Notes: generated from the letters alone by a model not told the origin. Counted from the first letter of the stretch, positions 1-8,177 are shown. The stretch: 15,598 bases of DNA from JBNKWA01 sp050299555 (GCA_050299555.1 JBNKWA010000062.1:1-15598), one strand, 5' to 3'. Numbers and translations are program-made.

Positions 1-2102
1 CGCGCGACCGGGTCCTCGCCCCGGATCGCCCGCATGAGGTGACAGGCAGCGAGCCAGGCGGCGGTGCGGACCACATCGGGGTGATGCGGGTTTTGGTAGG
101 CTCCGCTCCTCAGCTTCAGCGCTTCCTCCAGCAGGCCCTCGGCCTCGTCCAATGCCCCGGTCCTCAGCAGGTAGCTGCCGAGGTTGTTGAGGCAGTAGCC
201 GAGGAGGGCCGCATCCGGTTCCGGCTGCGCCCGTTCGATGTCAAGCGCCTGCCGCGCCTGGTCGATGGCAGTCGGGCGGTCCTCGAGGTCCCAATTGACG
301 CCGGCGAGGTTGTTGAGGCGGGTGCCGACCTGACGCGATCGTTCGCCATGCAACTCGACACCGATCCTGCGCGCGTCCTCAAAGTTATCCCGCGCCTCGG
401 GCAGCCGTCCGAGGTCGGTAAGCGCTGTGCCGAGATTGCTGAGGTAGATCGCCAAGGCATCGCGCTGGTCAGGATCGCCCCTTGCGATCCGGATCGCCTC
501 GCCAAAGGCCCTTTCCGCCTCTTTCAGGTTCCCGTCGGCCAGGAGGCAGCGCCCAAGCTGGTTCCAGGCCGTGCCGGTCGAACGATGGTCCGGCCCGTGC
601 AGCGCCTGGGAAAGCTCTAGCCCGGCCCGCGCCAGGTCGAGCGCCGCGCCGGTCTGCGCCTGAAGGCTCAGGAACCCGCCCGCCTGGTGAACCAGCCAGC
701 GCATCGCCGCGACCTGCGGCAACGGGCGCCGGGCGGCCAGCGCCAGCACATGCGGTGTCAGCCGGCGGCATTCAGGCCAGTTGGCGGCGAGGCCAACATC
801 GTAAGGATACCGCGCAGAGATCACCGCCGCCGCCGCGCCCTGCGCGGCCTCGGCCCGCCCCTCGCCCGCCTGCAGTGCCCGGATCGCGGCGGCGGTCATG
901 CGGTGGAGGCTGAAAAAACCGCCATCCCCGCCGGTCAACAGGGAACGGTCGCCAAGCTCTCGCATCGCCGCCGAAAGGCGGTCGGGATCGGTGGCGAGTT
1001 CGCGCAGTGTCTCGGGGACCGGCTCCATGATGCGCTCGGCCCTCTCCGACCGTGCCACATCCGCGGCCAGCTTCGCCTCGATCAGGTCCGGCGCCAGCCA
1101 GGCAAAAAGATCGAGCAGCGCCTTGCAGTCCGGCCCCAGCGACGGGCGGTTCGGCTGACCACGGCCGCAGGCCCCGACCGACATGGCGACGGCGGCGATG
1201 ATGGTGTCGCGATAGGTGCCGTCCTTCGGCGCCTCGTCCAGCACCCGGTGCCAGCGCCCGGCATAGTCGGCGAAAGCTTCGTCCGAGCCGCGCAGCCACG
1301 CCCCGGCAAGGACCAGCGCCAGCGGCAGCCCGCCCAGTGCCTTGGCCAGTTCGCGGGCGCCGGCCCGGTCCGCCTCGCGCCGGCTTTCCCGCATCAGCAG
1401 CGTGACGGCGGGGCCGTCCTCGGTCGCGAAGTCGAGCACGTCCACCGGCAGCGGCGTGTAGTCCACCGGCCAGTCGGCCTGCTGCGAGGTGACGATGATC
1501 CGCACGTTCGGCGCCTGCAGCCGGTAAGGGGCGACTGCGGCGGCATTCTCGGCGTTGTCGAAGATCAGCAGCCATTTGTCGCCGCTGTCCCTGATCGCCG
1601 CCAGCACCTGATGGGCGATGCTGTCGGGTTTCTGTTCCGGCGGGAAGGTCATGCCCATCGCCTCGCCCAGCTTGCGCAGGTCGGCGAGGACCTGGTCTTC
1701 GGTCTCGGCGCCAAGCCAGCCGATGCCGGCATAGTCGCGGCCGTGCTGCCTGACATAGGCCAGCGCCAGCGTGGTCTTGCCGATGCCGCCGGTGCCATGG
1801 AGGGCGATCAGTGCCGCGGCCATGCCGGTCTGCATGGCGGCGTGGAGATCGGCGACCTCGCGCTCGCGCCCGGTGATGATGTCGCGCAGGTGCGGGGTGG
1901 TGTCGATGCGGCGGGCGGCGAGGCGGGCGTCCTCTTTGGCCTTGGCGGCGGCCGCCGTCTGACGCTCGGCTTCCTGCGCCTTCTTGAGGGCGAGGTCCTG
2001 ATCGGCGATGCGGGTGCGGCGGTGGGCGTAGTACAGGGTTGCGGCGGCGATGATCAGAACGACAATCGCTTCCGTGATGTAGCGAGAAATGAAATCCCAC
2101 AT
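1..2102 (-). CDS. Membrane-anchored NB-ARC ATPase with TPR repeats (STAND family), 3' end outside window
   Basis: The reading frame opens with ATG at 2102 (MWDFISRYITEAIVV) and stays open for 700 codons to the window edge, so the C terminus is missing. Residues about 8-26 form one hydrophobic transmembrane segment. A charged, Ala/Lys/Glu-rich stretch at about 27-75 looks like a coiled coil. An NB-ARC module follows: Walker A GTGGIGKT at 103-110, Walker B WLLIFDN with Asp at about 182, an RNBS-B-like VRIIVTS near 201 and GGLPLAL near 256. From about residue 480 to the edge the sequence is a run of TPR-like helices (repeated LNNLG / A..EARR patterns). Known of the family: STAND NTPases oligomerise when a ligand is sensed through the repeats. 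Inferred here: a signalling or defence switch held at the inner membrane. A G-rich stretch just before the ATG (GGGGTGGGG) may serve as the ribosome site. The gene lies 64 bp after yebC on the same strand. Confidence 0.85.
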   Translation of the reverse strand, partial: MWDFISRYITEAIVVLIIAAATLYYAHRRTRIADQDLALKKAQEAERQTAAAAKAKEDARLAARRIDTTPHLRDIITGREREVADLHAAMQTGMAAALIALHGTGGIGKTTLALAYVRQHGRDYAGIGWLGAETEDQVLADLRKLGEAMGMTFPPEQKPDSIAHQVLAAIRDSGDKWLLIFDNAENAAAVAPYRLQAPNVRIIVTSQQADWPVDYTPLPVDVLDFATEDGPAVTLLMRESRREADRAGARELAKALGGLPLALVLAGAWLRGSDEAFADYAGRWHRVLDEAPKDGTYRDTIIAAVAMSVGACGRGQPNRPSLGPDCKALLDLFAWLAPDLIEAKLAADVARSERAERIMEPVPETLRELATDPDRLSAAMRELGDRSLLTGGDGGFFSLHRMTAAAIRALQAGEGRAEAAQGAAAAVISARYPYDVGLAANWPECRRLTPHVLALAARRPLPQVAAMRWLVHQAGGFLSLQAQTGAALDLARAGLELSQALHGPDHRSTGTAWNQLGRCLLADGNLKEAERAFGEAIRIARGDPDQRDALAIYLSNLGTALTDLGRLPEARDNFEDARRIGVELHGERSRQVGTRLNNLAGVNWDLEDRPTAIDQARQALDIERAQPEPDAALLGYCLNNLGSYLLRTGALDEAEGLLEEALKLRSGAYQNPHHPDVVRTAAWLAACHLMRAIRGEDPVA

Positions 2103-2166
2103 GCGCGCCCCACCCCAATGAGGCGAGGCTAGTGCAATCGCAGGGGCTTGGGAAGCAAGGGGAGGG

Positions 2167-2910
2167 TCAGCCGAGCTGGGCGGCGGTCTCGTCGGAGATC
2201 TCGAAATTGGCGGTGACCGACTGCACGTCGTCGTCGTCCTCGAGGCTTTCCACCAGCCGCATCAGCTTCTGGCTGCCTTCGAGGTCGAGCTCGGTGGTGG
2301 TCTGCGGCTTCCAGATCAGCTTGGCCGTCTCGGCCTCGCCGAGCCGGTCCTCCAGCGCCTGGGCGACGGCGGCGAGGCTGTCGGCGGCGCAGTAGATCCA
2401 GTGGCCCTCGTCGTCGGATTCGACGTCGTCGGCGCCGGCCTCGATGGCGGCCTCGAACACCGTCTCGGCGTCGCCGGCGGCGGCGGTGTAGACGACCTCG
2501 CCGACCCGGTCGAAGAGGAAGCTGACGGCGCCGGTCTCGGCCAGGTTGCCGCCGGACTTGGTGAAGATCGAGCGCACGTTCGAGGCGGTGCGGTTGCGGT
2601 TGTCGGTCATCGCCTCGACGATCAGGGCGATGCCGCCGGGGCCATAGCCCTCGTAGCGGATCTCCTCGTAGTTGTCGCCCTCGCCGCCCTGGGCCTTCTT
2701 GATCGCCCGGTCGATGTTGTCCTTGGGCATCGAGTTGGCCTTGGCCTCCTTGACCGCCAGGCGCAGGCGCGGGTTCTTGTCGGGGTCCGGGTCACCCATC
2801 TTGGCGGCGACGGTGATCTCCTTGGAGAGCCGCGAGAAGAGCTTGGAGCGGGCGGCATCCTGCCGGCCCTTGCGGTGCTGGATGTTGGCCCATTTGGAAT
2901 GCCCGGCCAT
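2167..2910 (-). CDS. yebC: YebC/PmpR family protein
   Basis: This 247-aa protein begins with the family signature MAGHSKWANIQHRKGRQDA and has the usual YebC length (about 240-250 aa). Other family landmarks are the KNPRLRLAVKEAKANSMPK segment, YEGYGPGG, the NRNRTASNVRSIFTKSGGNL segment, and an acidic C-terminal domain (SLEDDDDVQSVTANFEI). The family was first described as transcription regulators; more recent work describes bacterial YebC as a translation factor that helps ribosomes through polyproline stretches. The frame extends far upstream without a stop, but the signature fixes the start at 2910, with an AAGGG-like ribosome site about 8 nt before it. It follows the broken oxidoreductase/DUF4166 gene by 59 bp. 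The ruvCAB genes that often accompany yebC are not in the window. The gene is intact, in contrast to its upstream neighbours. Confidence 0.96.
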   Translation of the reverse strand: MAGHSKWANIQHRKGRQDAARSKLFSRLSKEITVAAKMGDPDPDKNPRLRLAVKEAKANSMPKDNIDRAIKKAQGGEGDNYEEIRYEGYGPGGIALIVEAMTDNRNRTASNVRSIFTKSGGNLAETGAVSFLFDRVGEVVYTAAAGDAETVFEAAIEAGADDVESDDEGHWIYCAADSLAAVAQALEDRLGEAETAKLIWKPQTTTELDLEGSQKLMRLVESLEDDDDVQSVTANFEISDETAAQLG

Positions 2911-2969
2911 CGGTGAACCCTTGCCTGTCTGTGGTCGCGGCGTCTTATAGGGCAAGGGTGGCGCCGGCT

Positions 2970-4609
2970 TCAAGGCGGGCGGGGATGCGCCCCCTGAAGC
3001 GGGGCCGGAGATGGGTCGCCGTCGCGCGTGAGCTGGCCCCGGTAGTGGACCAGCGGCCCGGCGAGGGGCAGCGACAGGCGGACGTCGAAGGTGAAGCGGC
3101 CGTCCTCGATGCCTTCGGCGGTGTCCGAGCGCGGCAGGCAGACGCGCGGCAACGGCAGGCCGAGGAACCGGCCGCCGCGGATGTCCATGCCGAAGCCGCC
3201 CGGGGATTCGGTCAGCTCGATCAGGAAGGTGAAGGGGCCGAAGCGCTCGTGCACGCGGCCGGGCGCCGCGGGCGTCAGGTGCGAGGTGAAGCGGCGGCCG
3301 GCGAAGTCGCGAGGCCAGCGCTCGCCCGGGCCGTCTGTCTGCATGGTGACGCTGACCGGGATGCCGCGGCCGGCGGAAGAAAAGCGGAAGAGACAAGGCG
3401 GGCGAGCGGCGAGGTGCCGCGGGTGACGGTGGCGGTGCCGCTGGCCGAGTGCAGGTCCCAGAGGTCGCGCATGGCCCGGATCGGCGCCGGCAGGCCATGC
3501 CAGCGCGGCCCGAGCGCCGCCTCGAACAGCCGTGGTGCTGCTGCCTCGCGGCGGCGGCAGGTGGTGTGCAGGCGGGCGAGCTCGGCCTCGGCGGCAGCGA
3601 GGGTGAACTCCGCCAGCGCCAGGCGGGCGCCCGGGTCGAGGCTGCCCGTCCCGAGGCGGCGGGTCAGGAGCGCCGCCGCAATCGCCGGGACCGTGGGACC
3701 GTCGCCCGCCTCGGCGATCATCACCCAGTCGCGGCCACGCGGGCGCTCCTCGGCGTCGCGGCCGAGGACGCTGACGATCATGCTACCCCGGTCGCTGCCG
3801 AACGGCTCCAGCATCGCCGCGATGCGGTGGAGCGGCCCGGCAAACCGGGCGAGATCCGGCAACCACCCTGTCCGCCGCAGCCGGGCCAGCGCCGCCAGCC
3901 CGTGATGCAGAAGGCCAAGCTCCAGCCCGGCGAAGAACAGGACCGAGCGGGCGCCGAGCCAGCCCGGAAACGGCACCAGGTCGGGGGCGCCGATGGGTGC
4001 CGCCGCGCGACTGAACCCGGGGTCGGGCGTGAACTGGCGGCTGCCGATCCAGCCGGTCGCCACGCGCCAGCGCCAGCCTGGCCGAGGATCGCCGCCACCA
4101 GCGAGCGGCCGCGCGGCGCCCGGTTTCCGGGCAGGATGGCGCTGACGACGAGGCCGATTTCGGACAGGCCCTCGGCCCCCCAGGCCGCCGCGGCCGAGGA
4201 CAGGCCCGGGACCGAGGAGGCGCCCGAGATGGCAGTCAGCCCGGCCGCGCGTGCCGATGCATCGAGGCTGGCGATGCCCTGGGCGAACGCGGCGTCATCG
4301 GAGAGGTCGAGATACTGCGCCCGGCAGCCAGCGCCAACCGGACCACGCGATGAGGATCGGCCCCCGTAGTGCTGGAACGGCCCGGCGGCGTCGATCACCA
4401 GTTCCGGTCTCAAGGCGGCCAGCGCGGCGGCAAGGCCCGGGCCATCGTCGCGGTCAACGGCGATGGCGTCGGCGGCACCGAGCCCTTCGGCCACCACCCG
4501 CGCCCGGGCGATTTCGCGCGCGCGACGGTGACGGCGTGGCCGTCCTCGGTCGGAAGCGCCGCAAGGCGGCTGCCAAAGGTGCCCTGCCGCCGAGAAGAAG
4601 GACCTTCAC
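2970..4609 (-). pseudogene. Saccharopine dehydrogenase-like oxidoreductase fused to DUF4166, multiply frameshifted
   Basis: Pieces of one protein of about 545 aa appear in order but in changing frames. The start is a GTG at 4609 (VKVLLLGG, then QGTFGSRLAALPTEDG), a Rossmann dinucleotide-binding start. Next come VVAEGLGAADAIAVDRDDG, ELVIDAAGPFQHYG and AQYLDLSDDAAFAQGI (saccharopine dehydrogenase-like NADP domain), then GWIGSRQFTPDPG and the LFEAALGPRWHGLPAPIRAM segment that opens DUF4166. It ends with GRGIPVSVTMQTDGPGERW and LAGPLVHYRGQLTRDG. Joining them needs shifts near 4587, 4516, 4363, 4321, 4073 and 3372. Five are one missing base and the one at 4363 is one extra base in a C run. Between shifts the coding is clean, so the gene is either recently broken or the sequence has local errors. 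The GTG overlaps the stop of the upstream DCC gene by 4 bp, so the two were translationally coupled. The reaction is not known. Confidence 0.75.
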
Positions 4610-5066
4610 GTCAGCCGGCGGCGCTGGATCTCGGGGTCGGACAGCACGCAGAAGCCGGGCCGCCGCGACAGGCGGTAGCGGTTGCGGGCCATCCAGCGAT
4701 AGGCCGCATCGCGCAAGGGGCGCGGCACCAGGGCAGGCACGGCCAGCGCCCGCGACGGACCGCCCGGCCCCTGCCCCACCCGGATGATGGCGTCGAGCGA
4801 GGTATGGGCCCGGCCGCCTCGAGATGGAGCCAGGAGACGGGGTCGCCTGGGTCGATGCCGTAGTGGCGGAAGAGTGCGGCGCCGAGCGGGCTTTGAATCG
4901 GGATGATGCGGACCTTGCCGCGCCGGTCCGAGGCGGCGATCCAGCGCGCGCCCCGGGCGCAGACACCGCAGGCGGCATCCATCACCGCGCGCGGGCCGGC
5001 ATCGTCGAAGGCCGGAACCGCCGGGTCGTCGCGGTAGGAGAAGAGCGCGCGCGCATGGGCGGTCAC
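4606..5066 (-). pseudogene. DCC family (DUF393) thiol-disulfide oxidoreductase-like protein, one frameshift
   Basis: The N-terminal part carries the DCC-type motif D-x2-C-x2-C (MDAACGVCARGARWIAASDR), followed by VRIIPIQSPLGAALFRHYG and GDPVSWLHLEA, a typical DUF393 order. The remainder (GRAHTSLDAIIRVGQ, then LVPRPLRDAAYRWMARNRYR and a final SDPEIQRRRLT) is one frame away. A single missing base near 4816 accounts for this. A GTG at 5066 (VTAHARALFSYRDDP) is the best start; a TTG at 5111 would add 15 residues unlike the family. Family members are small cytoplasmic proteins predicted to have thiol redox chemistry; the substrate is unknown. It shares a 4-bp GTGA overlap with the oxidoreductase/DUF4166 gene that follows, and it diverges from the transporter gene at 5161. 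Confidence 0.75.
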
Positions 5067-5160
5067 GTTGGCGGCGCGCCCTGACCGCGTCCAGCAGGCC
5101 GATTGCCGCAATGGGCCCTTTGCGGCGACCGCGCGACCGTGGCAGGGTGGGCGAAGCGAG

Positions 5161-6939
5161 ATGAGCAGCGATCAGATCATTCTCTTCGCCATCTTCGGCG
5201 CCGTCGTGGTCCTGCTGGTCTGGGGCCGCTGGCGCTATGACCTGGTGGCCTTCGCCGGGCTGCTGGCGGCGGTGGTGACCGGCGTCCTGCCGGCCGAAAA
5301 GGCGTTCGAGGGCTTCGGCAACGAGGCCACCATCGTGGTGGCGCTGGTGCTGGTGGTCTCGGCCGGGCTGGTCAATGCCGGCGCGGTGCAGGTGATCTCG
5401 CGCACCGTGACCGATGCGGCGCGCGGGCTCGGCGCCCATGTCGCCACCATGGGCGCGGTGGGCGCGGTGCTGTCAGCGTTCATGAACAACGTGGCGGCGC
5501 TGGCGCTACTGATGCCGCTGGACATGCAGGCGGCGAAGAAGGCGGGGCGCGACCCGGGGCTGAGCCTGATGCCGCTGTCCTTCGCCACCATCCTCGGCGG
5601 CATGGTGACGCTGATCGGCACGCCCCCCAACATCATCATCGCCGCCTATCGCGGCGAGGTGACGGGAGAGCCGTTCGCGATGTTCGACTTCGCACCGGTG
5701 GGGCTGGCGGCGGCGGCCGCCGGGCTGGCTTTCGTGGCGCTGGCGGGCTGGCGGCTGATCCCTCACGACCATCGCGGCGGTGCCGGCGCGGCGGCCCGGC
5801 TGGCCGAGACCACGACCTTCATTGCCGAGCTGGTGATCCCGGAGGGGTCGGCCCACGAGGGCCGCAAGCTGGCCGACCTGGAGACCGAGGCCGAGCAGGC
5901 GGATGCGGCGCTGATCGGGCTGATCCGCGACCGCCAGCGACTAAGGGCGCCGCGCCGGGCGACGCTGAAGGCCGGCGACCGGATCGTGGTGGACGCCTCG
6001 GCCGAGGCGCTGGACGAGCTTCGCGCCGCGCTGAAGCTCGACTATGCCGAGGGCAGCCGGCAGGAGGCGAAAAGCGCCGAGGGGCTGACGCTGAGCGAAC
6101 TGGTGGTGAGCCCGCAGTCGCGGCTGGTGGGGCGTACCGCGCAGGCGGTGGGGCTTTCCTGGCGGCAGCAGGCGATCCTGACCGGCATCTCGCGCCAGGG
6201 ACGGCGGATCAGCCGGCAGGTGCGGCAGACCGAGATCCGCGCCGGCGACATCCTGCTGGTGCTGGTACCCAGCGACACCCGGGCCGAGGTGGCCGACTGG
6301 ATGGGCTGCCTGCCGCTGGCCGAGCGCGAGCGGGCGATCACCCAGACCGGCAAGACCTGGCTGGCGGTGGGCAGCTTCGCCGGCGCCATCCTGGCGGCCA
6401 GCCTGGGGCTGATCCCGCTGCCGGTGGCGCTGGGCCTGGTGACCAGCGTCTATGCCTTCAGCGGCATCGTGCCACCAAGCGACCTTTACCGCCAGATCGA
6501 ATGGCCGGTGGTGGTGCTGCTGGGTTCGATGATCCCGCTGGGACAGGCCCTGCACGAGGCCGGCGGTACGGCGCTGATCGTCGACGGGCTGCTGGCGCTG
6601 ACCCTGGGCTGGCCGGTCTGGGCGGTGCTGACGGTGCTGATGGTGGCGGTGATGTCGCTGTCGGACGTGCTGAACAACACCGCGACGGCAATCGTCGCCG
6701 GGCCGGTGGCGGTGTCGATGGCCGAGCGGCTGGAGGCCAATGCCGATCCGTTCCTGATGAGCGTGGCGGTGGCAGCGTCCTGCGCCTTCCTCACCCCCAT
6801 CGGGCACAAGAACAACACGCTGGTGATGGGCCCCGGCGGCTATCGCTTCGGCGACTACTGGCGCATGGGGCTGCCGCTGGAGGTGCTGATCGTCGCGGTC
6901 TCGATCCCGGCGATCATGCTGTTCTGGCCGCCGGTCTGA
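5161..6939 (+). CDS. SLC13/DASS family transporter with two TrkA-C domains
   Basis: This 592-aa integral inner-membrane protein follows the ArsB/citrate-permease fold. The first half has hydrophobic segments and the motif MNNVAALALLMPL (about 108-120), then TLIGTPPNIIIA (about 150-161). A cytoplasmic central part holds two TrkA-C (RCK-C) domains at about 217-292 and 308-392; the second begins TLSELVVSPQSRLVGR. The second half repeats the fold with DVLNNTATAIVAGPV (about 502-516) and FLTPIGHKNNTLVMGPGGY (about 543-561). Family members import di- or tricarboxylates or sulfate, usually with Na+; the substrate is not readable here. The frame is open further upstream, but the ATG at 5161 is the first that gives a normal N terminus, with a purine-rich GCGAAGCGAG before it. 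Its stop lies inside a 15-bp repeat that bounds the following islet. Confidence 0.93.
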   Translation: MSSDQIILFAIFGAVVVLLVWGRWRYDLVAFAGLLAAVVTGVLPAEKAFEGFGNEATIVVALVLVVSAGLVNAGAVQVISRTVTDAARGLGAHVATMGAVGAVLSAFMNNVAALALLMPLDMQAAKKAGRDPGLSLMPLSFATILGGMVTLIGTPPNIIIAAYRGEVTGEPFAMFDFAPVGLAAAAAGLAFVALAGWRLIPHDHRGGAGAAARLAETTTFIAELVIPEGSAHEGRKLADLETEAEQADAALIGLIRDRQRLRAPRRATLKAGDRIVVDASAEALDELRAALKLDYAEGSRQEAKSAEGLTLSELVVSPQSRLVGRTAQAVGLSWRQQAILTGISRQGRRISRQVRQTEIRAGDILLVLVPSDTRAEVADWMGCLPLAERERAITQTGKTWLAVGSFAGAILAASLGLIPLPVALGLVTSVYAFSGIVPPSDLYRQIEWPVVVLLGSMIPLGQALHEAGGTALIVDGLLALTLGWPVWAVLTVLMVAVMSLSDVLNNTATAIVAGPVAVSMAERLEANADPFLMSVAVAASCAFLTPIGHKNNTLVMGPGGYRFGDYWRMGLPLEVLIVAVSIPAIMLFWPPV

Positions 6940-6956
6940 GCCGGCTTCCTTGTTGT
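6930..6956 (+). terminator. Possible terminator at the end of the SLC13 gene
   Basis: GCCGG and CCGGC arms around a TCTGAG loop (6930-6945) are followed by the T-rich stretch TTCCTTGTTGT. The stop codon TGA lies in the loop. The stem is only 5 bp and the hairpin overlaps the coding end, so the call is weak. The hairpin almost coincides with the direct repeat. Confidence 0.35.
6931..6945. repeat. Left copy of 15-bp direct repeat bounding the islet
   Basis: The sequence CCGGTCTGAGCCGGC spans the last two codons and stop of the SLC13 gene and recurs exactly at 8160-8174. The flanking bases differ on both sides (G versus A before, T versus G after), so the match is 15 bp. It may be a target-site duplication or an attachment site. 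Confidence 0.8.
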
Positions 6957-7065
6957 CTTCAAGACCACGGGCACCAAGGCTTGGAGAAACTTCGAAAAAC
7001 GAGCTTCACCACAATGGGGCCGGCCACTGCCAAACACTCGACGTTGAACGGCAATGGCAGCACTC

Positions 7066-7081
7066 CGTAGCTCCAGCTACG
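7066..7081. repeat. Inverted repeat in the islet leader
   Basis: CGTAGCT-CC-AGCTACG is a perfect 7-bp dyad with a 2-nt centre, too tight for a good RNA hairpin and better suited to a dimeric protein-binding site. It lies about 65 bp upstream of the islet gene's start and could be an operator or part of the insertion end. Confidence 0.4.
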
Positions 7082-7146
7082 AGGCGTTCACCGTTGATCC
7101 CACGGCCATTCCGCGGGATGGTTGTCGCGTCTAGGGCGTGGTGCGG

Positions 7147-8130
7147 ATGGCAAATTCCAGCACAAAACCTCTGTCGTGGCGAGAAATGCGACAGAGAGTG
7201 ATTGAGAACTCGATCCAGCTTCCCGAAGACGCGCCAGAGGGCGCTCAGCGGGCGGAGTTGAGGTCACAATCAATGCACTTGATCGCCGCCTTCGCCGATG
7301 AGGCCATTCGTATCGCCATGGAGCGCGAGCTACCGCCCGGATCGGATGAGGCCTGGGCAATTCTGGAAGGTGCAACCGAGCTGGCCAGCTCGATTACGTT
7401 CACAAGATTGCTGGGACGCCTGCCATTTGGCATGGAACAACGATCGAGGATCACTGCCGAGGAAGCGCGCCGCATATTCCACTTCACCCATGACGTTGAC
7501 GCTGGTCTCCTCGTGGCGGATGCCAAGGCCGGTCACAGAATGAAGGTAGATGGTGAGGAACTTGAGCATAACGTAGGCAGTTACTTGGCGTCTGAGTTCC
7601 GCCCTTCGGCCGCCGATCGCGCCCTTTTGGTTGCCCTGTTCGACATGGAGATCACTGCTTATCTCAAGACGATCTATGAGAAGAACCTGATTACCGGCAA
7701 AAGGACAGTGGCCGAGATAGGTCGACCGCCTGTCGTAACTTGGTCGATTGGCCGTGCGTGGGCGGTACTTCGGCTCTTTTTGGCGGCCGCCGCAGTCCTT
7801 TGGGCAAGCAATCGTGGGTGGATCGCACCCAATACCGCATTGATCCTGTTGGCCGGCGCGGTCGTCCTGTTCTCCATCGGCACCGTCGTGTCCTTTTTCA
7901 GCTACCTCTCCTTTCGTAACCACTGGAAGGCCAACCTTTCGCGGCTGGTTGAACTACCGGCCGAGATGGTGGGCTTCTACGCCGAGCTTCACAGCGCCGG
8001 CCCATTGAGCGTGAAGCGAGTGCGTCACCAAGCGCAGAAGCTTGCTGACGCGGGCGCCGTGTGGCCGGGAGGAGTCTGGGCGCTTCTGGACGACCTGGAG
8101 GCGCGAGGTGCCACCACTTTGATTGCATAG
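7147..8130 (+). CDS. Unrecognised two-TM membrane protein carried by the islet
   Basis: This 327-aa protein (MANSSTKPLSWREMRQRV) matches no family I can name. The first about 200 residues are soluble, largely helical and charged. Two hydrophobic segments at about 204-222 (LRLFLAAAAVLWAS) and 228-250 (TALILLAGAVVLFSIGTVVS) form a membrane hairpin. The last about 75 residues are soluble again and look helical, ending LLDDLEARGATTLIA. There is no signal peptide. ATG at 7147 is chosen over GTG at 7138 or 7141; the only Shine-Dalgarno-like sequence, AGGG at 7133-7136, lies 10 nt before this ATG. Codon use is less GC-biased than that of all neighbours, suggesting recent arrival. It is the only gene between the direct repeats. 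A role in defence or stress sensing is possible but unsupported by any motif. Confidence 0.8.
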   Translation: MANSSTKPLSWREMRQRVIENSIQLPEDAPEGAQRAELRSQSMHLIAAFADEAIRIAMERELPPGSDEAWAILEGATELASSITFTRLLGRLPFGMEQRSRITAEEARRIFHFTHDVDAGLLVADAKAGHRMKVDGEELEHNVGSYLASEFRPSAADRALLVALFDMEITAYLKTIYEKNLITGKRTVAEIGRPPVVTWSIGRAWAVLRLFLAAAAVLWASNRGWIAPNTALILLAGAVVLFSIGTVVSFFSYLSFRNHWKANLSRLVELPAEMVGFYAELHSAGPLSVKRVRHQAQKLADAGAVWPGGVWALLDDLEARGATTLIA

Positions 8131-8159
8131 CGCGGGCCGCACCTCCCGGTGCACAGCCA

Positions 8160-8174
8160 CCGGTCTGAGCCGGC
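8160..8174. repeat. Right copy of 15-bp direct repeat bounding the islet
   Basis: This is an exact copy of 6931-6945, located between the stop of the islet gene and the stop of the minus-strand membrane protein gene at 8178. Unlike the left copy it is preceded by A, so the GCCGG arm of the hairpin is not complete here. Confidence 0.8.
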
Positions 8175-8177
8175 GGA

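Larger units (their letters stand above)
6946..8159. other. Inserted islet of lower GC between 15-bp direct repeats
   Basis: The segment between the two repeat copies is about 1.2 kb and is visibly less GC-rich than the rest of the window, with codons such as TTG, ATA, GTA and TAT that neighbours avoid. It carries one gene (7147-8130) and a leader of about 200 bp with several small dyads: GTCTT/AAGAC at its left end, CTGCCA/TGGCAG near 7026-7060 and CGTAGCT/AGCTACG at 7066-7081. After the gene, GCACC-TCCC-GGTGC (8139-8152) could form a hairpin. I see no transposase, integrase or terminal inverted repeats. If it is removed together with one repeat, the SLC13 gene and the small membrane protein gene at 8178 would converge with about 33 bp between their ends, a normal spacing. 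This supports insertion into an intergenic site. Confidence 0.6.

Noticed and set aside
39..2132. Long plus-strand frames (193 and 481 aa) and a 448-aa minus frame over the left end
   Set aside because: They overlap the NB-ARC/TPR gene in other frames, are Arg/Gly/His-rich and have no family features.
2911..3498. N-terminal extension of yebC to a 443-aa protein
   Set aside because: The yebC signature starts at 2910 and the extension is out-of-frame DUF4166 coding sequence.
4363..4363. Programmed ribosomal frameshifting in the oxidoreductase/DUF4166 gene
   Set aside because: Seven shifts, nearly all of the same kind and without slippery-site or stimulatory structures, do not fit programmed events.
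6946..8159. Classical insertion sequence
   Set aside because: No transposase motifs or terminal inverted repeats are visible, and a 15-bp target duplication is unusually long.
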